Source: a virus. From it: a stretch of 24,702 nucleotides of DNA. Positions 4,991 through 12,655 of this stretch are shown piece by piece. Where the stretch lies: the IMG/VR virus record IMGVR_UViG_3300002493_000001, positions 1 to 24,702 of that record, one strand, 5' to 3'. The notes under the pieces are model-generated. The model was not told the DNA's origin. It saw only the letters and a program-made list of their open reading frames with translations, and did no database searches. Made by a program: the position numbers and the translations under genes. The number at the start of each line of letters is the position of its first letter. The stretch's first letter is position 1.

Positions 4991-5190
4991 GGATCTACGT
5001 ATCTGCGAATGGAAGCAAAACACTGTTTCACGAGACAAAGAAGATAACACGCGGAGAATGGCACGAGGTGAAGCGACTTGTGAAGGCGTACTTCGGCTGG
5101 AAAAAGCTCACGTGGGTTCGCGTCGAAGATGGCATTTGCCTAATGGACGCAGAAAGAGTCGAAAAACTTAGAAAAGCATTTGCGCATTGA
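4987..5190 (+). CDS. hypothetical protein (67 aa)
   Basis: Basic small protein beginning MRIYVSANGSKTLFHETKKIT, with a helix EWHEVKRLVKAYFGWKKL and a final strand-helix (WVRVEDGICLMDAERVEKLRKAF). ATGA overlap with the upstream gene and a GGGAGG ribosome binding site support the start. It ends exactly at a strong 10-bp hairpin, so it is probably the last gene of a transcription unit. No family recognised. Confidence 0.65.
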   Translation: MRIYVSANGSKTLFHETKKITRGEWHEVKRLVKAYFGWKKLTWVRVEDGICLMDAERVEKLRKAFAH

Positions 5191-5217
5191 CGGGAGAGCG
5201 AAGAGCTCTCCCGTTTC
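5190..5217 (+). terminator. intrinsic terminator or attenuator
   Basis: ACGGGAGAGC (5190-5199) and GCTCTCCCGT (5205-5214) form a perfect 10-bp stem around a 5-base loop, starting on the stop codon of the preceding gene and followed by TTTCT. A short U-tract makes partial termination likely, between the small early genes and the genes that lead to packaging. Confidence 0.6.
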
Positions 5218-5234
5218 TGAAGGGAGGTAGGAGC

Positions 5235-5411
5235 ATGGAAGAAATCATAGAGCTTGACGGTGGAAGAATCTTAGTAGTGAAAAACATTCTTTCTGAAAAC
5301 GGAGACACGACGTTGGCGGAAGGGCTCGTTGTGGACGCGTCAGGGCATGAAACGCACTACGTGATTGCGGAAATACACAAAGGCGCAGTCACGATCGAAT
5401 GGTGGGCTTGA
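5235..5411 (+). CDS. hypothetical protein (58 aa)
   Basis: Short beta-rich protein: MEEIIELDGGRILVVKNIL, a NGDTT turn, then LAEGLVVDASGHETHYVIAEIHKGAVTIEWW. Regular strand alternation suggests a small barrel or sandwich. ATG 5235 is chosen because GGGAGGTAGGAG lies directly upstream; a longer frame from 5187 would start inside the terminator hairpin. No family recognised. Confidence 0.6.
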   Translation: MEEIIELDGGRILVVKNILSENGDTTLAEGLVVDASGHETHYVIAEIHKGAVTIEWWA

Positions 5412-5455
5412 CTAATTTTATTCGGCGTGGTAATCTTGAAACAGGAGGGTTAAGG

Positions 5456-5542
5456 ATGGAAATAGTGAAAAAGAAACTTAGCGAACTGAAACCAGCTCCG
5501 TACAATCCGATTCACAATCAGATATCGCTTCAACTACGCTGA
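5456..5542 (+). pseudogene. 28-codon remnant resembling the N-terminus of a phage ParB-like/DNA methylase protein
   Basis: A good ribosome binding site (CAGGAGGGTTAAGG) leads into ATG 5456, giving MEIVKKKLSELKPAPYNP followed by 10 residues and TGA at 5540. The KLSELKPAPYNP motif is the classic start of phage ParB-domain nucleases and ParB-DNA methyltransferase fusions, which normally run to hundreds of residues and often precede the small terminase gene, exactly the position here. Past residue 18 the expected ParB continuation is missing. Another frame just beyond reads YRFNYAEEQA then stop, which could be the tail of the lost protein after an internal deletion. A genuine tiny peptide cannot be excluded. 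Bases 5543-5598 hold no other gene. Confidence 0.55.
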
Positions 5543-5598
5543 AGAGCAAGCCTAAAACCTTTCCAAACCCGAGGAGGTCCAAGCAACGGGGGGAGCGC

Positions 5599-6087
5599 AT
5601 GCGAGGAAGAAAACCGAGGTTCAACAAAGAAATGATCAATCAAGCTTACGAATATGCTTCGCAAGGACTAACTCAAGAAGAAATCGCTCACAATCTTGGG
5701 ATATCGGAACGCACATTCTATGAATGGCTCAAGAAATATCCTCAATTAGGTGAGGCGGTAAAAAAAGGCAAAGAAGAAGCGATACACAAAGTCGAAAACG
5801 CTTTATTCAAGCGCGCGATGGGATACGAATACCAAGAAATCAAAGTGCATCGCGTGATTCGCGAAGACGAAACCGTGTACGAGCGCCAAGAAGTGATGAA
5901 AAAGCACATGCCTCCCGACACGACCGCGATCATTTTCTTCCTCAAGAACCGCGCGCCCGACAGATGGGCAGATAGGAAAGAAACCGCAATTGAGCTCGAC
6001 AAGTTACCCAAGCTTATAATCGAACTTCCTGAAGAGGAGAAAACAAACTATGACGGAAACGCGGACAAGCAATTGGATGATTCCTAA
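5599..6087 (+). CDS. terS: terminase small subunit (162 aa)
   Basis: DNA-recognition subunit of the packaging motor. Residues 1-55 carry a helix-turn-helix: QAYEYASQGLTQEEIAHNLG followed by ISERTFYEWLKKYPQLGEAV, the usual TerS/Sin-like DNA-binding layout. The next segment (EAIHKVENALFKRAMGYEYQE) is the helix that begins the oligomerisation domain in many TerS proteins, and FFLKNRAPDRWADRKE near residues 113-128 is a frequently conserved TerS motif. Length is normal. The ATG follows GGGGGGAGCGC. The end overlaps the large subunit start by 38 bases, so the subunits are probably co-translated. Confidence 0.85.
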   Translation: MRGRKPRFNKEMINQAYEYASQGLTQEEIAHNLGISERTFYEWLKKYPQLGEAVKKGKEEAIHKVENALFKRAMGYEYQEIKVHRVIREDETVYERQEVMKKHMPPDTTAIIFFLKNRAPDRWADRKETAIELDKLPKLIIELPEEEKTNYDGNADKQLDDS

Positions 6088-7267
6088 GTATGTGAGATTC
6101 TTCTCAAGAGCTATCCGCGAAGGTACTGAACTTGTTATTTTCGGCGGAGCAGGTTCAGGAAAAAGCTACGCCGTCGCGCAATATTTGCTGATCTTGATTG
6201 GCTACGCAACCGAGCCATTGAAAATCCTCGTGACGCGAAAAACCAACCCATCATTACGCCTGAGCGCATTGGAGCTCGTCAAGGAAATTTTGAGCACGAA
6301 CAATGTTTACTTCTTCGAACAAAGAGCGGAACAAATTCTGAGCCTGCTCGACGGCTCTCGTATCTACTTCAGAGGAATGGACGATCCTGAGAAGATCAAA
6401 AGCGCTGAATTTAACATTGTGTGGATGGAAGAAGCGACTGAGTTCGACGAACAAGATTATAGAATCTTAAAGCTCAGGCTACGACGCCCGCAAGTGAGAA
6501 GCCGTAAAGGTTGGCTGATTCCGAATCAAATAATTTTGGCATTCAACCCCGTTTCTGTGCATAACTGGACGTACAAGCTCTTTTTTGAGCGTCAGAACCC
6601 AAGCGCTATGATCTTGCATACGACGTATCGGGACAATCCCTTCCTTGATGAGGAGTACATAAGACAGTTAGAAGCACTAAAAAACGAAGACAAAACATTC
6701 TACGAGATCTACGCGGAAGGTAGATTTGCAACACCCGAAAACCTGATCTTCACGAACTATCGTGTTGTGAAAGACGCGCCGAGCGAATTTGACGAAATCA
6801 GATACGGAATCGACTTCGGTTTCAACAACCCCACTGTGGTCCTGAAGGTTGGCATCAAAGACCAAAACGTGTGGGTGCTCGACGAACTCTATAAGACGAA
6901 GCTAACAAACGCAGAGTTGATTGACTTACTGAAGCAATTCGTGCGGGAGCGCAATGCGCCAATTTTCGCTGACTCTTCGGAACCCGCAAGAATCGAAGAA
7001 ATCAGACGCGCGGGCTTCAACATCCAACCCGCTTTGAAAGATGTCAAAGCGGGCATAGATTTTCTGAAACGCAGGACAATCTACATAAGCGAACATTGTG
7101 TGAATACACTAAAAGAGATTCGCAACTACAAATGGAAAGAAGACCGAAACGGCAACCCACTCGATGAACCAGTCAAATTTATGGACCACGCTATGGACGC
7201 GCTCAGATACGCGGTCTACCAGAATCGCCAAAACGTGAAACCGCACGTTGAAAGGGTGATCGTATGA
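6050..7267 (+). CDS. terL: terminase large subunit (405 aa)
   Basis: ATPase-nuclease that cuts and pumps phage DNA into proheads. Walker A GGAGSGKS at about 32-39, Walker B NIVWMEEAT at 122-130 with the catalytic Glu pair, and motif III LAFNPV near 163-168 define the ATPase. The RNase-H-like nuclease follows with GIDFGFNN at 253-260, IFADSSEP at 305-312 and DHAMDALRY at 379-387 giving the acidic metal triad. The layout matches PBSX/Terminase_3/6-type large subunits, and the length is slightly short but complete. ATG 6050 follows AGAGGAG and overlaps terS. The ATGA overlap with the portal gene continues the operon. Confidence 0.93.
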   Translation: MTETRTSNWMIPKYVRFFSRAIREGTELVIFGGAGSGKSYAVAQYLLILIGYATEPLKILVTRKTNPSLRLSALELVKEILSTNNVYFFEQRAEQILSLLDGSRIYFRGMDDPEKIKSAEFNIVWMEEATEFDEQDYRILKLRLRRPQVRSRKGWLIPNQIILAFNPVSVHNWTYKLFFERQNPSAMILHTTYRDNPFLDEEYIRQLEALKNEDKTFYEIYAEGRFATPENLIFTNYRVVKDAPSEFDEIRYGIDFGFNNPTVVLKVGIKDQNVWVLDELYKTKLTNAELIDLLKQFVRERNAPIFADSSEPARIEEIRRAGFNIQPALKDVKAGIDFLKRRTIYISEHCVNTLKEIRNYKWKEDRNGNPLDEPVKFMDHAMDALRYAVYQNRQNVKPHVERVIV

Positions 7268-8376
7268 GTGTGGATCTCCGGCAGTACGCGAGCGAACACC
7301 TTTTACCTTCGCTAACATCTTTAGAGTCGGTTCCTTTGCGTCTCACGGCGCAAGACGTCGAAAAGATGTTGCGAGATGAGACGATCGGCGCAGGCTTGGA
7401 CATCCTCTCGAACACAACTCTCGGCATGATTGGAGATTACTTCAACCCGGTCGAGGAGCTACAAAACTTCGTCAGAGCTAACTTTGAACAAGCGCGCTAT
7501 TCGATTCGCCAACAGTTACATAACCTCCTCACTTCTTACTTCGCATGGGGAATCAGCGTCGCTGAGATTCTTTGGACAATCAAACAAGACAAGGTTTATT
7601 TTAAAGGCCTCATACCTCTCGACATCACACGCGTTAGCTTCGTGACCGAAAAGGACGAAAACAACAAACAAATTTTGACAGCCGTCAAGTACCAGCAACC
7701 AGGCGAGGTTGTCGAAATCCCAGTTGAAAAATGCTTGATCCTGTTCCGTGGTTCTATTTTTGCGCCTAAGAGTGTGTTGGCGCGCATTTATCCGCGCTTC
7801 AAGATGAAAGACATGCTTGTGAAATATTGGGCAACGGCTATGGAACGTTTCGCGGCTCCTGCAATTCTGGGAAAGACTGTTAGCGACACGCAAGCTCTCG
7901 CAGACGCGTTGAAGAATCTTTACCGCAACGGCGTTGTCGCGGTATACAAAGATGATGAGGTTCAACTTTTGGAAAGCTCGCGCAATATTGGAGACGTGTT
8001 CCAACAAGCGATCGAGTATCTCAACACGCTGATCTTGCGCGGTCTTTTGATCCCGCAAGCTATCATGAAACAGGACAAGGTTGGTTCGTACGCGCTCGCA
8101 AAATCTCATCTTGACGTGTTTCGGTCCGTCGCCGCGGCCGAGGCGAACTATGTGGCCGAATTGCTCATTGACCAGCTTGTTGCGCGAATACTCGACTACA
8201 ACTTCTCGAACATCGAGAGTTATGGGTTTTTCAAGATTAGGGAAGACAAAGACATCGAGGCCAAACAGGCCATGACGGATATCATCGTGAAACTACTTGA
8301 AGTTGGCGTCTTGGACCTCGTCGCGGACGCGGAATTCATTCGCTCTGAATTAAATCTGCCGAAGTTGGAGGAGTAA
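7264..8376 (+). CDS. portal protein, DUF935/Mu gp29-like (370 aa)
   Basis: Forms the ring at the packaging vertex through which DNA passes. Recognised by order (directly after terL, before a gpF-like protein) and by Mu gp29-type features: AQDVEKMLRDETIGAGLDIL near residue 30, a long helix EQARYSIRQQLHNLLTSYF, then WGISVAEILWTIKQDKVYFKGL at about 94-115, a characteristic portal strand set, and a later segment running from GLLIPQAIMKQ to SYALAKSHLDVF typical of DUF935. It is shorter than Mu gp29, as in other compact Mu-like phages. ATG 7264 overlaps the terL stop. Confidence 0.85.
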   Translation: MSVDLRQYASEHLLPSLTSLESVPLRLTAQDVEKMLRDETIGAGLDILSNTTLGMIGDYFNPVEELQNFVRANFEQARYSIRQQLHNLLTSYFAWGISVAEILWTIKQDKVYFKGLIPLDITRVSFVTEKDENNKQILTAVKYQQPGEVVEIPVEKCLILFRGSIFAPKSVLARIYPRFKMKDMLVKYWATAMERFAAPAILGKTVSDTQALADALKNLYRNGVVAVYKDDEVQLLESSRNIGDVFQQAIEYLNTLILRGLLIPQAIMKQDKVGSYALAKSHLDVFRSVAAAEANYVAELLIDQLVARILDYNFSNIESYGFFKIREDKDIEAKQAMTDIIVKLLEVGVLDLVADAEFIRSELNLPKLEE

Positions 8377-8378
8377 TC

Positions 8379-9242
8379 GTGTCGAGCGTCGTTGGTAAAC
8401 TCATGCTTTCTTCGGAGCGAAAAATATTGTTCAACGTGCAAAGAGTGTTCAAAAAAAGTCTTGACAACTACCTTAACACTGGTAAGATAGATGTGGAACA
8501 AGGAGCCGAAAATCTCTTTCGCCCGCTACTCTACGCCTTCAGCTTAGGAGTTCTCACGAGCGTTCGCAAGCGCCCACGCAGATTAGCGACGTTCTCAGAG
8601 GAGGAGCTTTATCTGTATCTCAAACAATCTTTGACAAGTGAATGGCAAATCTTAGCGAAGGTCATAGGAAAGGTCTTCGAGAACGCTGAGGAAGCGGTTA
8701 ACTATGTCTTTCACGCTCACAAACCCGCGCTAAAATTCTTAGAGTCCTACACGGTTAGCGTGTCGCAATACGAATTGCGAGCGTTAGCGACAGAGATCAC
8801 AGACGCGGTTCGTCAAACATTGTTGCGCGGAATGAGCGAAGAAGAAGCGATAAAATACATCCAAGAGCAGTTCAAAGCGTTCGAGAAAAAGCGCGCGAAG
8901 GCTATTGCGCGCACCGAAACAACACGCGCTTTCAACGTCGGAAATCTCGCAAACACTGTTCAGTACATCGAAGGTTACCGATTCACCGCCGTGTTGGACG
9001 ACAGAACAACAGAAATTTGCCAAGAGCGTCATGGAATGTTCATCCCAGCTCACAATGTTGATATTCTTGCTCTGAACACGCCTCCTTTGCACGTGAATTG
9101 TCGCTCTTATCTAATCCCAGAATTGCACCACGTGAAGACGCAAGAAATTCTCGACGAACACAAAATGGCTGAGCTTCCCGAGATCCAAAAGCGTCCTGAG
9201 GATGTCGAAATAGTGAGGGAAATTTTGAGGACGGTGAGGTGA
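8379..9242 (+). CDS. head morphogenesis protein, Mu gpF/SPP1 gp7-like (287 aa)
   Basis: Minor head protein needed for prohead assembly or DNA ejection. The C-terminal half shows the family signature: AKAIARTETTRAFN at about 174-186, AVLDDRTTEICQERHG near 204-219, and PPLHVNCRSYLIP at 235-247 with paired Cys/His residues that may hold a metal. The N-terminal 130 residues are helical and variable as usual. GTG 8379 is used because GGAGGAG precedes it; no nearer ATG fits. It sits between portal and protease as in Mu-like head modules. Confidence 0.85.
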   Translation: MSSVVGKLMLSSERKILFNVQRVFKKSLDNYLNTGKIDVEQGAENLFRPLLYAFSLGVLTSVRKRPRRLATFSEEELYLYLKQSLTSEWQILAKVIGKVFENAEEAVNYVFHAHKPALKFLESYTVSVSQYELRALATEITDAVRQTLLRGMSEEEAIKYIQEQFKAFEKKRAKAIARTETTRAFNVGNLANTVQYIEGYRFTAVLDDRTTEICQERHGMFIPAHNVDILALNTPPLHVNCRSYLIPELHHVKTQEILDEHKMAELPEIQKRPEDVEIVREILRTVR

Positions 9243-9243
9243 A

Positions 9244-10398
9244 ATGATGTTAGCGAAAGCGAAGATTCTTCCTTTCGGCAAAATCTACGTGTACGGTCAA
9301 AAGGAACCCATCGAGTTTACGAAAGAGCTCGCCGAAGAGATCGTGAAGAACTTCAACAAAGGCTATCCACACTACAAGCCGTTCGTGAACATTGATCACG
9401 AATCAAGTGAAAAGTACGGCGACGTGAAGGAGCTCTACATCGAAGAAGACGGCTTGTGGGCAGTGCTCGAACTAAATGAGGAAGGACAAAAAATGTTAGA
9501 GGAACACAAGTACGAGTACGTGAGCCCCGAAATCGACTTCGCTTATGTGGACCGCGAGACGGGAGAGGAAGTCGGTGTCGTGTTGCTCGGCGTCGCGCTC
9601 ACGAATCGCCCCGCGCTTCCTGAGACGAAGCTAACTTTCAAAGATGTTTTCATCGCCATGTTTTCGGGTATGCGACGACTCCTCAGCGAGAGGAAACGTT
9701 GGAACGGGATGCTTGTTGTTCCCGAGCGCACGAAGCAATGGGACTGGGACGACGCGCGGGATGGAAACAAAATTATCGAGGAAAAAGGATGGAAAGCGTA
9801 TGCGAAGTGTCATTTGTACGCGAACACGCGCGATTTTGAAGAAGGCCCCAGCGGAGTTCCTGAAGTGAAAGCAGCCTACAAGTTTCCAGTCTGCAAACTC
9901 GAAAACGGAGAATTTCACCTTTACTTTCGCGCCGCCGTCGCGGCACTTGCTTACCTGCATGGCGCGCGTGGTGTTGAGGTCGATCTGACAGACGCGGAAA
10001 AGCTCGAAGTTATTCGCAAGATCAAGGAGATTTACGAACTGTTCGGAGAAGAATTCCGTGGCTCGGACGAAGTCGCGTTGTGCGAGGAGATCGAGCGCCT
10101 GAAAAGAATGAACAAACATCTTATGGACAAGCTAACAGAGTACGAGAACACGATCAACGAATTCAAAGAGAAAGAAAGAGAGCGCGAGCTCAACGCGTTC
10201 AAACAAGAGTTAGTCAAAAAAGGTGTACCGCCAGCACTTGCCGAAGAATATGTTAGACTATTCAAAGAAGGTAAGATGGACAAAGAAAGTATCTTGAAAC
10301 TCGCAGAGCACACGAAACGCAATTTGGTACGTCAATTCGTGAACCCAGATAGCGCTGACATTGTTGATATTGTGGCTAAACAAATGCGCTGGAAGTAA
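9244..10398 (+). CDS. Mu-I-like prohead protease fused to an extra domain and scaffold-like tail (384 aa)
   Basis: Residues 1-135 resemble the Mu I-type prohead protease: KPFVNIDHESS gives a conserved Asp-His at about 51-52, EYVSPEIDF a Ser near 94, and GVALTNRPALPE near 117-127 is the family hallmark. Residues about 165-270 are a separate alpha/beta module (QWDWDDARDGNKIIEEKGW ... AYKFPVCKLENGEFHLYFRAAV ... LHGARGVEVDLTDAEKL) that I have seen attached to prohead proteases of other thermophile-type phages but whose role is unclear. Residues about 275-384 are a charged coiled coil that likely acts as scaffold and is removed by the protease, as Mu makes scaffold from the 3' part of the I gene. 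An internal start near residue 289 (MNKHLMDKLTEY) could yield free scaffold. Confidence 0.78.
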   Translation: MMLAKAKILPFGKIYVYGQKEPIEFTKELAEEIVKNFNKGYPHYKPFVNIDHESSEKYGDVKELYIEEDGLWAVLELNEEGQKMLEEHKYEYVSPEIDFAYVDRETGEEVGVVLLGVALTNRPALPETKLTFKDVFIAMFSGMRRLLSERKRWNGMLVVPERTKQWDWDDARDGNKIIEEKGWKAYAKCHLYANTRDFEEGPSGVPEVKAAYKFPVCKLENGEFHLYFRAAVAALAYLHGARGVEVDLTDAEKLEVIRKIKEIYELFGEEFRGSDEVALCEEIERLKRMNKHLMDKLTEYENTINEFKEKERERELNAFKQELVKKGVPPALAEEYVRLFKEGKMDKESILKLAEHTKRNLVRQFVNPDSADIVDIVAKQMRWK

Positions 10399-10420
10399 CC
10401 TAAAAGGAGGTTGAGAAGTT

Positions 10421-11419
10421 ATGCCACAGGATTGGAAACTACTGACGGCTTTTATCAAAGTGGCAAAACCTGCGCCCTCGTTCCTAACAAAGACGTTCGA
10501 ACAAGTAAACAGAGCTTTGTCACCTGTTCCAAAGGTGACGCTGCGCAACATGGACGCGACGGTAACTGCCGCGCCTCTTCGCGGTCTTTACACGCAAGCG
10601 GTCAACCAAAACGAAACCTTCGCGTACACGGAAACAGACATTAACCCACCGCAGATCTTTGTGAAAATTCCGATCACCGAAGAATTGCTCCTTTCGCAGA
10701 TCTCTGACCCGAGTTTGATCATCGCAGACACAGGATCTGTGACAAACAATGTTATGTTCGTCTACGCCGAAGCCGTCGCGCGCTTGAAACGCATGGTCCT
10801 AAACCGCATCGAGCTCATGTGCGCTCAGATCGCGGGAACAGGGAAGATAAACTACAACGACGGCACGTACACGTACACGTTGACGTACACCGCGCCGAGC
10901 GCAGTGACGCTGGACCCAGATTCTAACCTTCTTTTGTGGCTCAAAGATCTCGTAACTGAGCAAAAGAAACACGGCTTCGCCCCAGCGTACATCCTCGTGA
11001 GCAAAGACGTCGCGAGCGTTCTGCTCGACAACAAATACATCGACAAAGCGCTAACAAAGGCAAACTACGCTGTTGGCACGATATCGTTGAAAACCGAACC
11101 TTTCGTGACGCCGTTGTTTGAGCTTCCAGATTTGCCTCCAGTCCTGATTTACGACGTCACAATCGGCTCGGAGTCTCCATTCGGCACAGGAAAAGTTGTG
11201 CTTTTGGACCCGAACGGGCTTGGCATCGCGTACGGTGCGGTTGCGAACGCGAACTTGAATGCCGATATGAAACCAGTTGTTGGAGACATTTTCGCATTTG
11301 AAGCGCCATCCGTCGATGGAAGCTCAGTCGACGTTTATGCGGTTTCGAGACCGTTGCCGTATGTCCTCAACGTGAACGCCCTCAAAATTTACGCGGTCAC
11401 GTTCGAAGCGCAACCGTAA
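10421..11419 (+). CDS. major capsid protein (332 aa), lambda gpE-like look
   Basis: Main shell subunit of the HK97 fold. It directly follows the protease-scaffold gene with a very strong ribosome binding site (AAAAGGAGG). Sequence features resemble the gpE capsid family: an early NPPQIFVKIPITEELLL strand, a long helix VARLKRMVLNRIELMCAQIAGTGKI, then the short hairpin YNDGTYTYTLTYTAP, WLKDLVTEQKKHGFAPAYILVSKDVASVLL, and a C-terminal VYAVSRPLPYVLN strand. Length fits gpE-type proteins. A GC-rich hairpin directly after the stop probably sets the mRNA 3' end and favours high expression. Confidence 0.82.
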   Translation: MPQDWKLLTAFIKVAKPAPSFLTKTFEQVNRALSPVPKVTLRNMDATVTAAPLRGLYTQAVNQNETFAYTETDINPPQIFVKIPITEELLLSQISDPSLIIADTGSVTNNVMFVYAEAVARLKRMVLNRIELMCAQIAGTGKINYNDGTYTYTLTYTAPSAVTLDPDSNLLLWLKDLVTEQKKHGFAPAYILVSKDVASVLLDNKYIDKALTKANYAVGTISLKTEPFVTPLFELPDLPPVLIYDVTIGSESPFGTGKVVLLDPNGLGIAYGAVANANLNADMKPVVGDIFAFEAPSVDGSSVDVYAVSRPLPYVLNVNALKIYAVTFEAQP

Positions 11420-11426
11420 TAGCGAC

Positions 11427-11447
11427 GGGAGGGGGGCCCCCCCTCCC
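11427..11447 (+). terminator. G/C-only hairpin after the capsid gene
   Basis: GGGAGGGGGG (11427-11436) meets CCCCCCCTCCC (11437-11447), an almost perfect inverted repeat followed by TTTCT. It lies 7 bases after the second of two adjacent stop codons (TAATAG) of the major capsid gene. It could be a partial terminator or a 3' stabiliser of capsid mRNA, giving more capsid than tail transcript. Confidence 0.55.
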
Positions 11448-11463
11448 TTTCTGAGGTGATGCG

Positions 11464-11817
11464 ATGATAACATGGCAAGATTTAGAGAGTTTCATCCCGC
11501 AAACTCTGAAAAACGCGCTTCTGACCGATCCAGAAACGCAAGCGCCCGACGATAAAGCGATTCGAGATCTGTTAGACGAAATTAACGCTATGGTTGGTGA
11601 CAACACAGGCCCAATTGTGGAGCTTTTTGCGAAGTACTTCGCGCTTCAGCGTCTTCACGAGCGATTCGGTTATCTTGAACAGGCGAAATACTACGCAGAG
11701 CGCGCCGATCAGTTTTACAGGATGATGAAAAACACAGCGTTGATTCAGAACTACAGCCGTCCTGTTGTGCGCTCAGACCCGCGCGCAATAACAGACGAGG
11801 AGCTGGAAAGATGGTAA
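11464..11817 (+). CDS. head-tail connector, Mu gp36/DUF1320-like (117 aa)
   Basis: Adaptor thought to sit under the portal. The start MITWQDLESFIP, an early loop with acidic residues (DPETQAPDDKAIRDLLDEINAMV), a central helix FAKYFALQRLHERFGYLEQAKYYAERADQFYRMM and a short tail match the helical gp36/DUF1320 connector pattern and length. GAGGTGATGCG precedes the ATG. It overlaps the gpG-like gene by 7 bases. Confidence 0.68.
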   Translation: MITWQDLESFIPQTLKNALLTDPETQAPDDKAIRDLLDEINAMVGDNTGPIVELFAKYFALQRLHERFGYLEQAKYYAERADQFYRMMKNTALIQNYSRPVVRSDPRAITDEELERW

Positions 11818-12227
11818 TTCGCGCTATCTTCGAAGGTGAGACGCTGAAAAACAAAATTGAAAAGCTCAAAGATCTTTCGAACCCGCTAAAAAAGATAGCG
11901 ATTCATCTTCAAAGCGAGTCGCAAAAGACTTTCGAACGCAACACGGGGCGTGTGACGGCGTGGCCAGACTTGAGCGAGAAGACTAAGAAACGCAAGATAA
12001 GAGCCAAAGGGACCGCGTACCCGATTTTGGTGTTTCACGGTCGCTTGAGAGCGAGTATAACTCACGAAGTTAGTGAAAATACCGCAGAAGTCTACACGGG
12101 TGTGCATTACGGACCTTACCACCAATATGGCACGAGTCGAATTCCGGCGCGCCCGTTTCTCGAAATCGATGAAAGCACAGATGTTCCGTTTGCAATTCAA
12201 CAGATTTTAGAACACCTAAGGAGTTGA
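11811..12227 (+). CDS. virion morphogenesis protein, Mu gpG-like (138 aa)
   Basis: Member of the phage virion morphogenesis (tail completion) family acting at the head-tail joint. The signature is clear: a basic helix pair in residues 1-40, NTGRVTAWPDLSEKTKKRK with the conserved W-P-x-L-S, ILVFHGRLRASITHEV near 78-93, YTGVHYGPYHQYGTSRIPARPFLEID near 102-125 with the diagnostic HQYG and PARPFLG-type motif. Full length. Its presence supports a Mu-like head completion pathway. Confidence 0.88.
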   Translation: MVIRAIFEGETLKNKIEKLKDLSNPLKKIAIHLQSESQKTFERNTGRVTAWPDLSEKTKKRKIRAKGTAYPILVFHGRLRASITHEVSENTAEVYTGVHYGPYHQYGTSRIPARPFLEIDESTDVPFAIQQILEHLRS

Positions 12228-12231
12228 GATT

Positions 12232-12654
12232 GTGACTGTCGAGATGCTCAAGGCTTTTCAGAAAAAGTTCTACGAAATCACACGCATACCGCTTAGCTTA
12301 GCGGAGCCGAATTGGAGCGCCGTACAATCTTTCCCGTGCGCTTTTTTAGACGTCACAAACGACGCATACGAAAAGGCTTTGGCGCAAGCGAAGGTGAGAC
12401 GCGCCACGCTAAGTATCTTTGTCGTTCACAGAGTGTTAGAGCAAGCAAAGAACACGGCTATGCTGGAACTTCTGGCAAAGAAAGACGCTCTTGAAGAGTT
12501 TTTCAAGATAGGAGAACGCGTCTTTGTCGACAACGTCATGTTCCAAGTTAGAGAGTTTTCACTCAGTTTGCGCACGTTAAATGAGGAAAACAACTTTGTT
12601 GTGCTGGGGATCGCGATACGTCTCGAACTGAATTACTACGTGGAGGTGAATTGA
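12232..12654 (+). CDS. putative tail terminator/completion protein (140 aa)
   Basis: Between the gpG-like protein and the tail tube gene, the usual place of the tail terminator (lambda gpU, Mu gp37/DUF1834 position). Seen: a start helix MTVEMLKAFQKKFYEITRIP, a strand around FPCAFLDV, RATLSIFVVHRV, then a helix AKNTAMLELLAKKDALEEFFKIGE and final strands (VMFQVREFSLSLRT, FVVLGIAIRLELNYYVEV), consistent with the alpha/beta terminator fold. GTG 12232 follows AAGGAG. Assignment rests mainly on order and predicted fold. Confidence 0.5.
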   Translation: MTVEMLKAFQKKFYEITRIPLSLAEPNWSAVQSFPCAFLDVTNDAYEKALAQAKVRRATLSIFVVHRVLEQAKNTAMLELLAKKDALEEFFKIGERVFVDNVMFQVREFSLSLRTLNEENNFVVLGIAIRLELNYYVEVN

Positions 12655-12655
12655 A

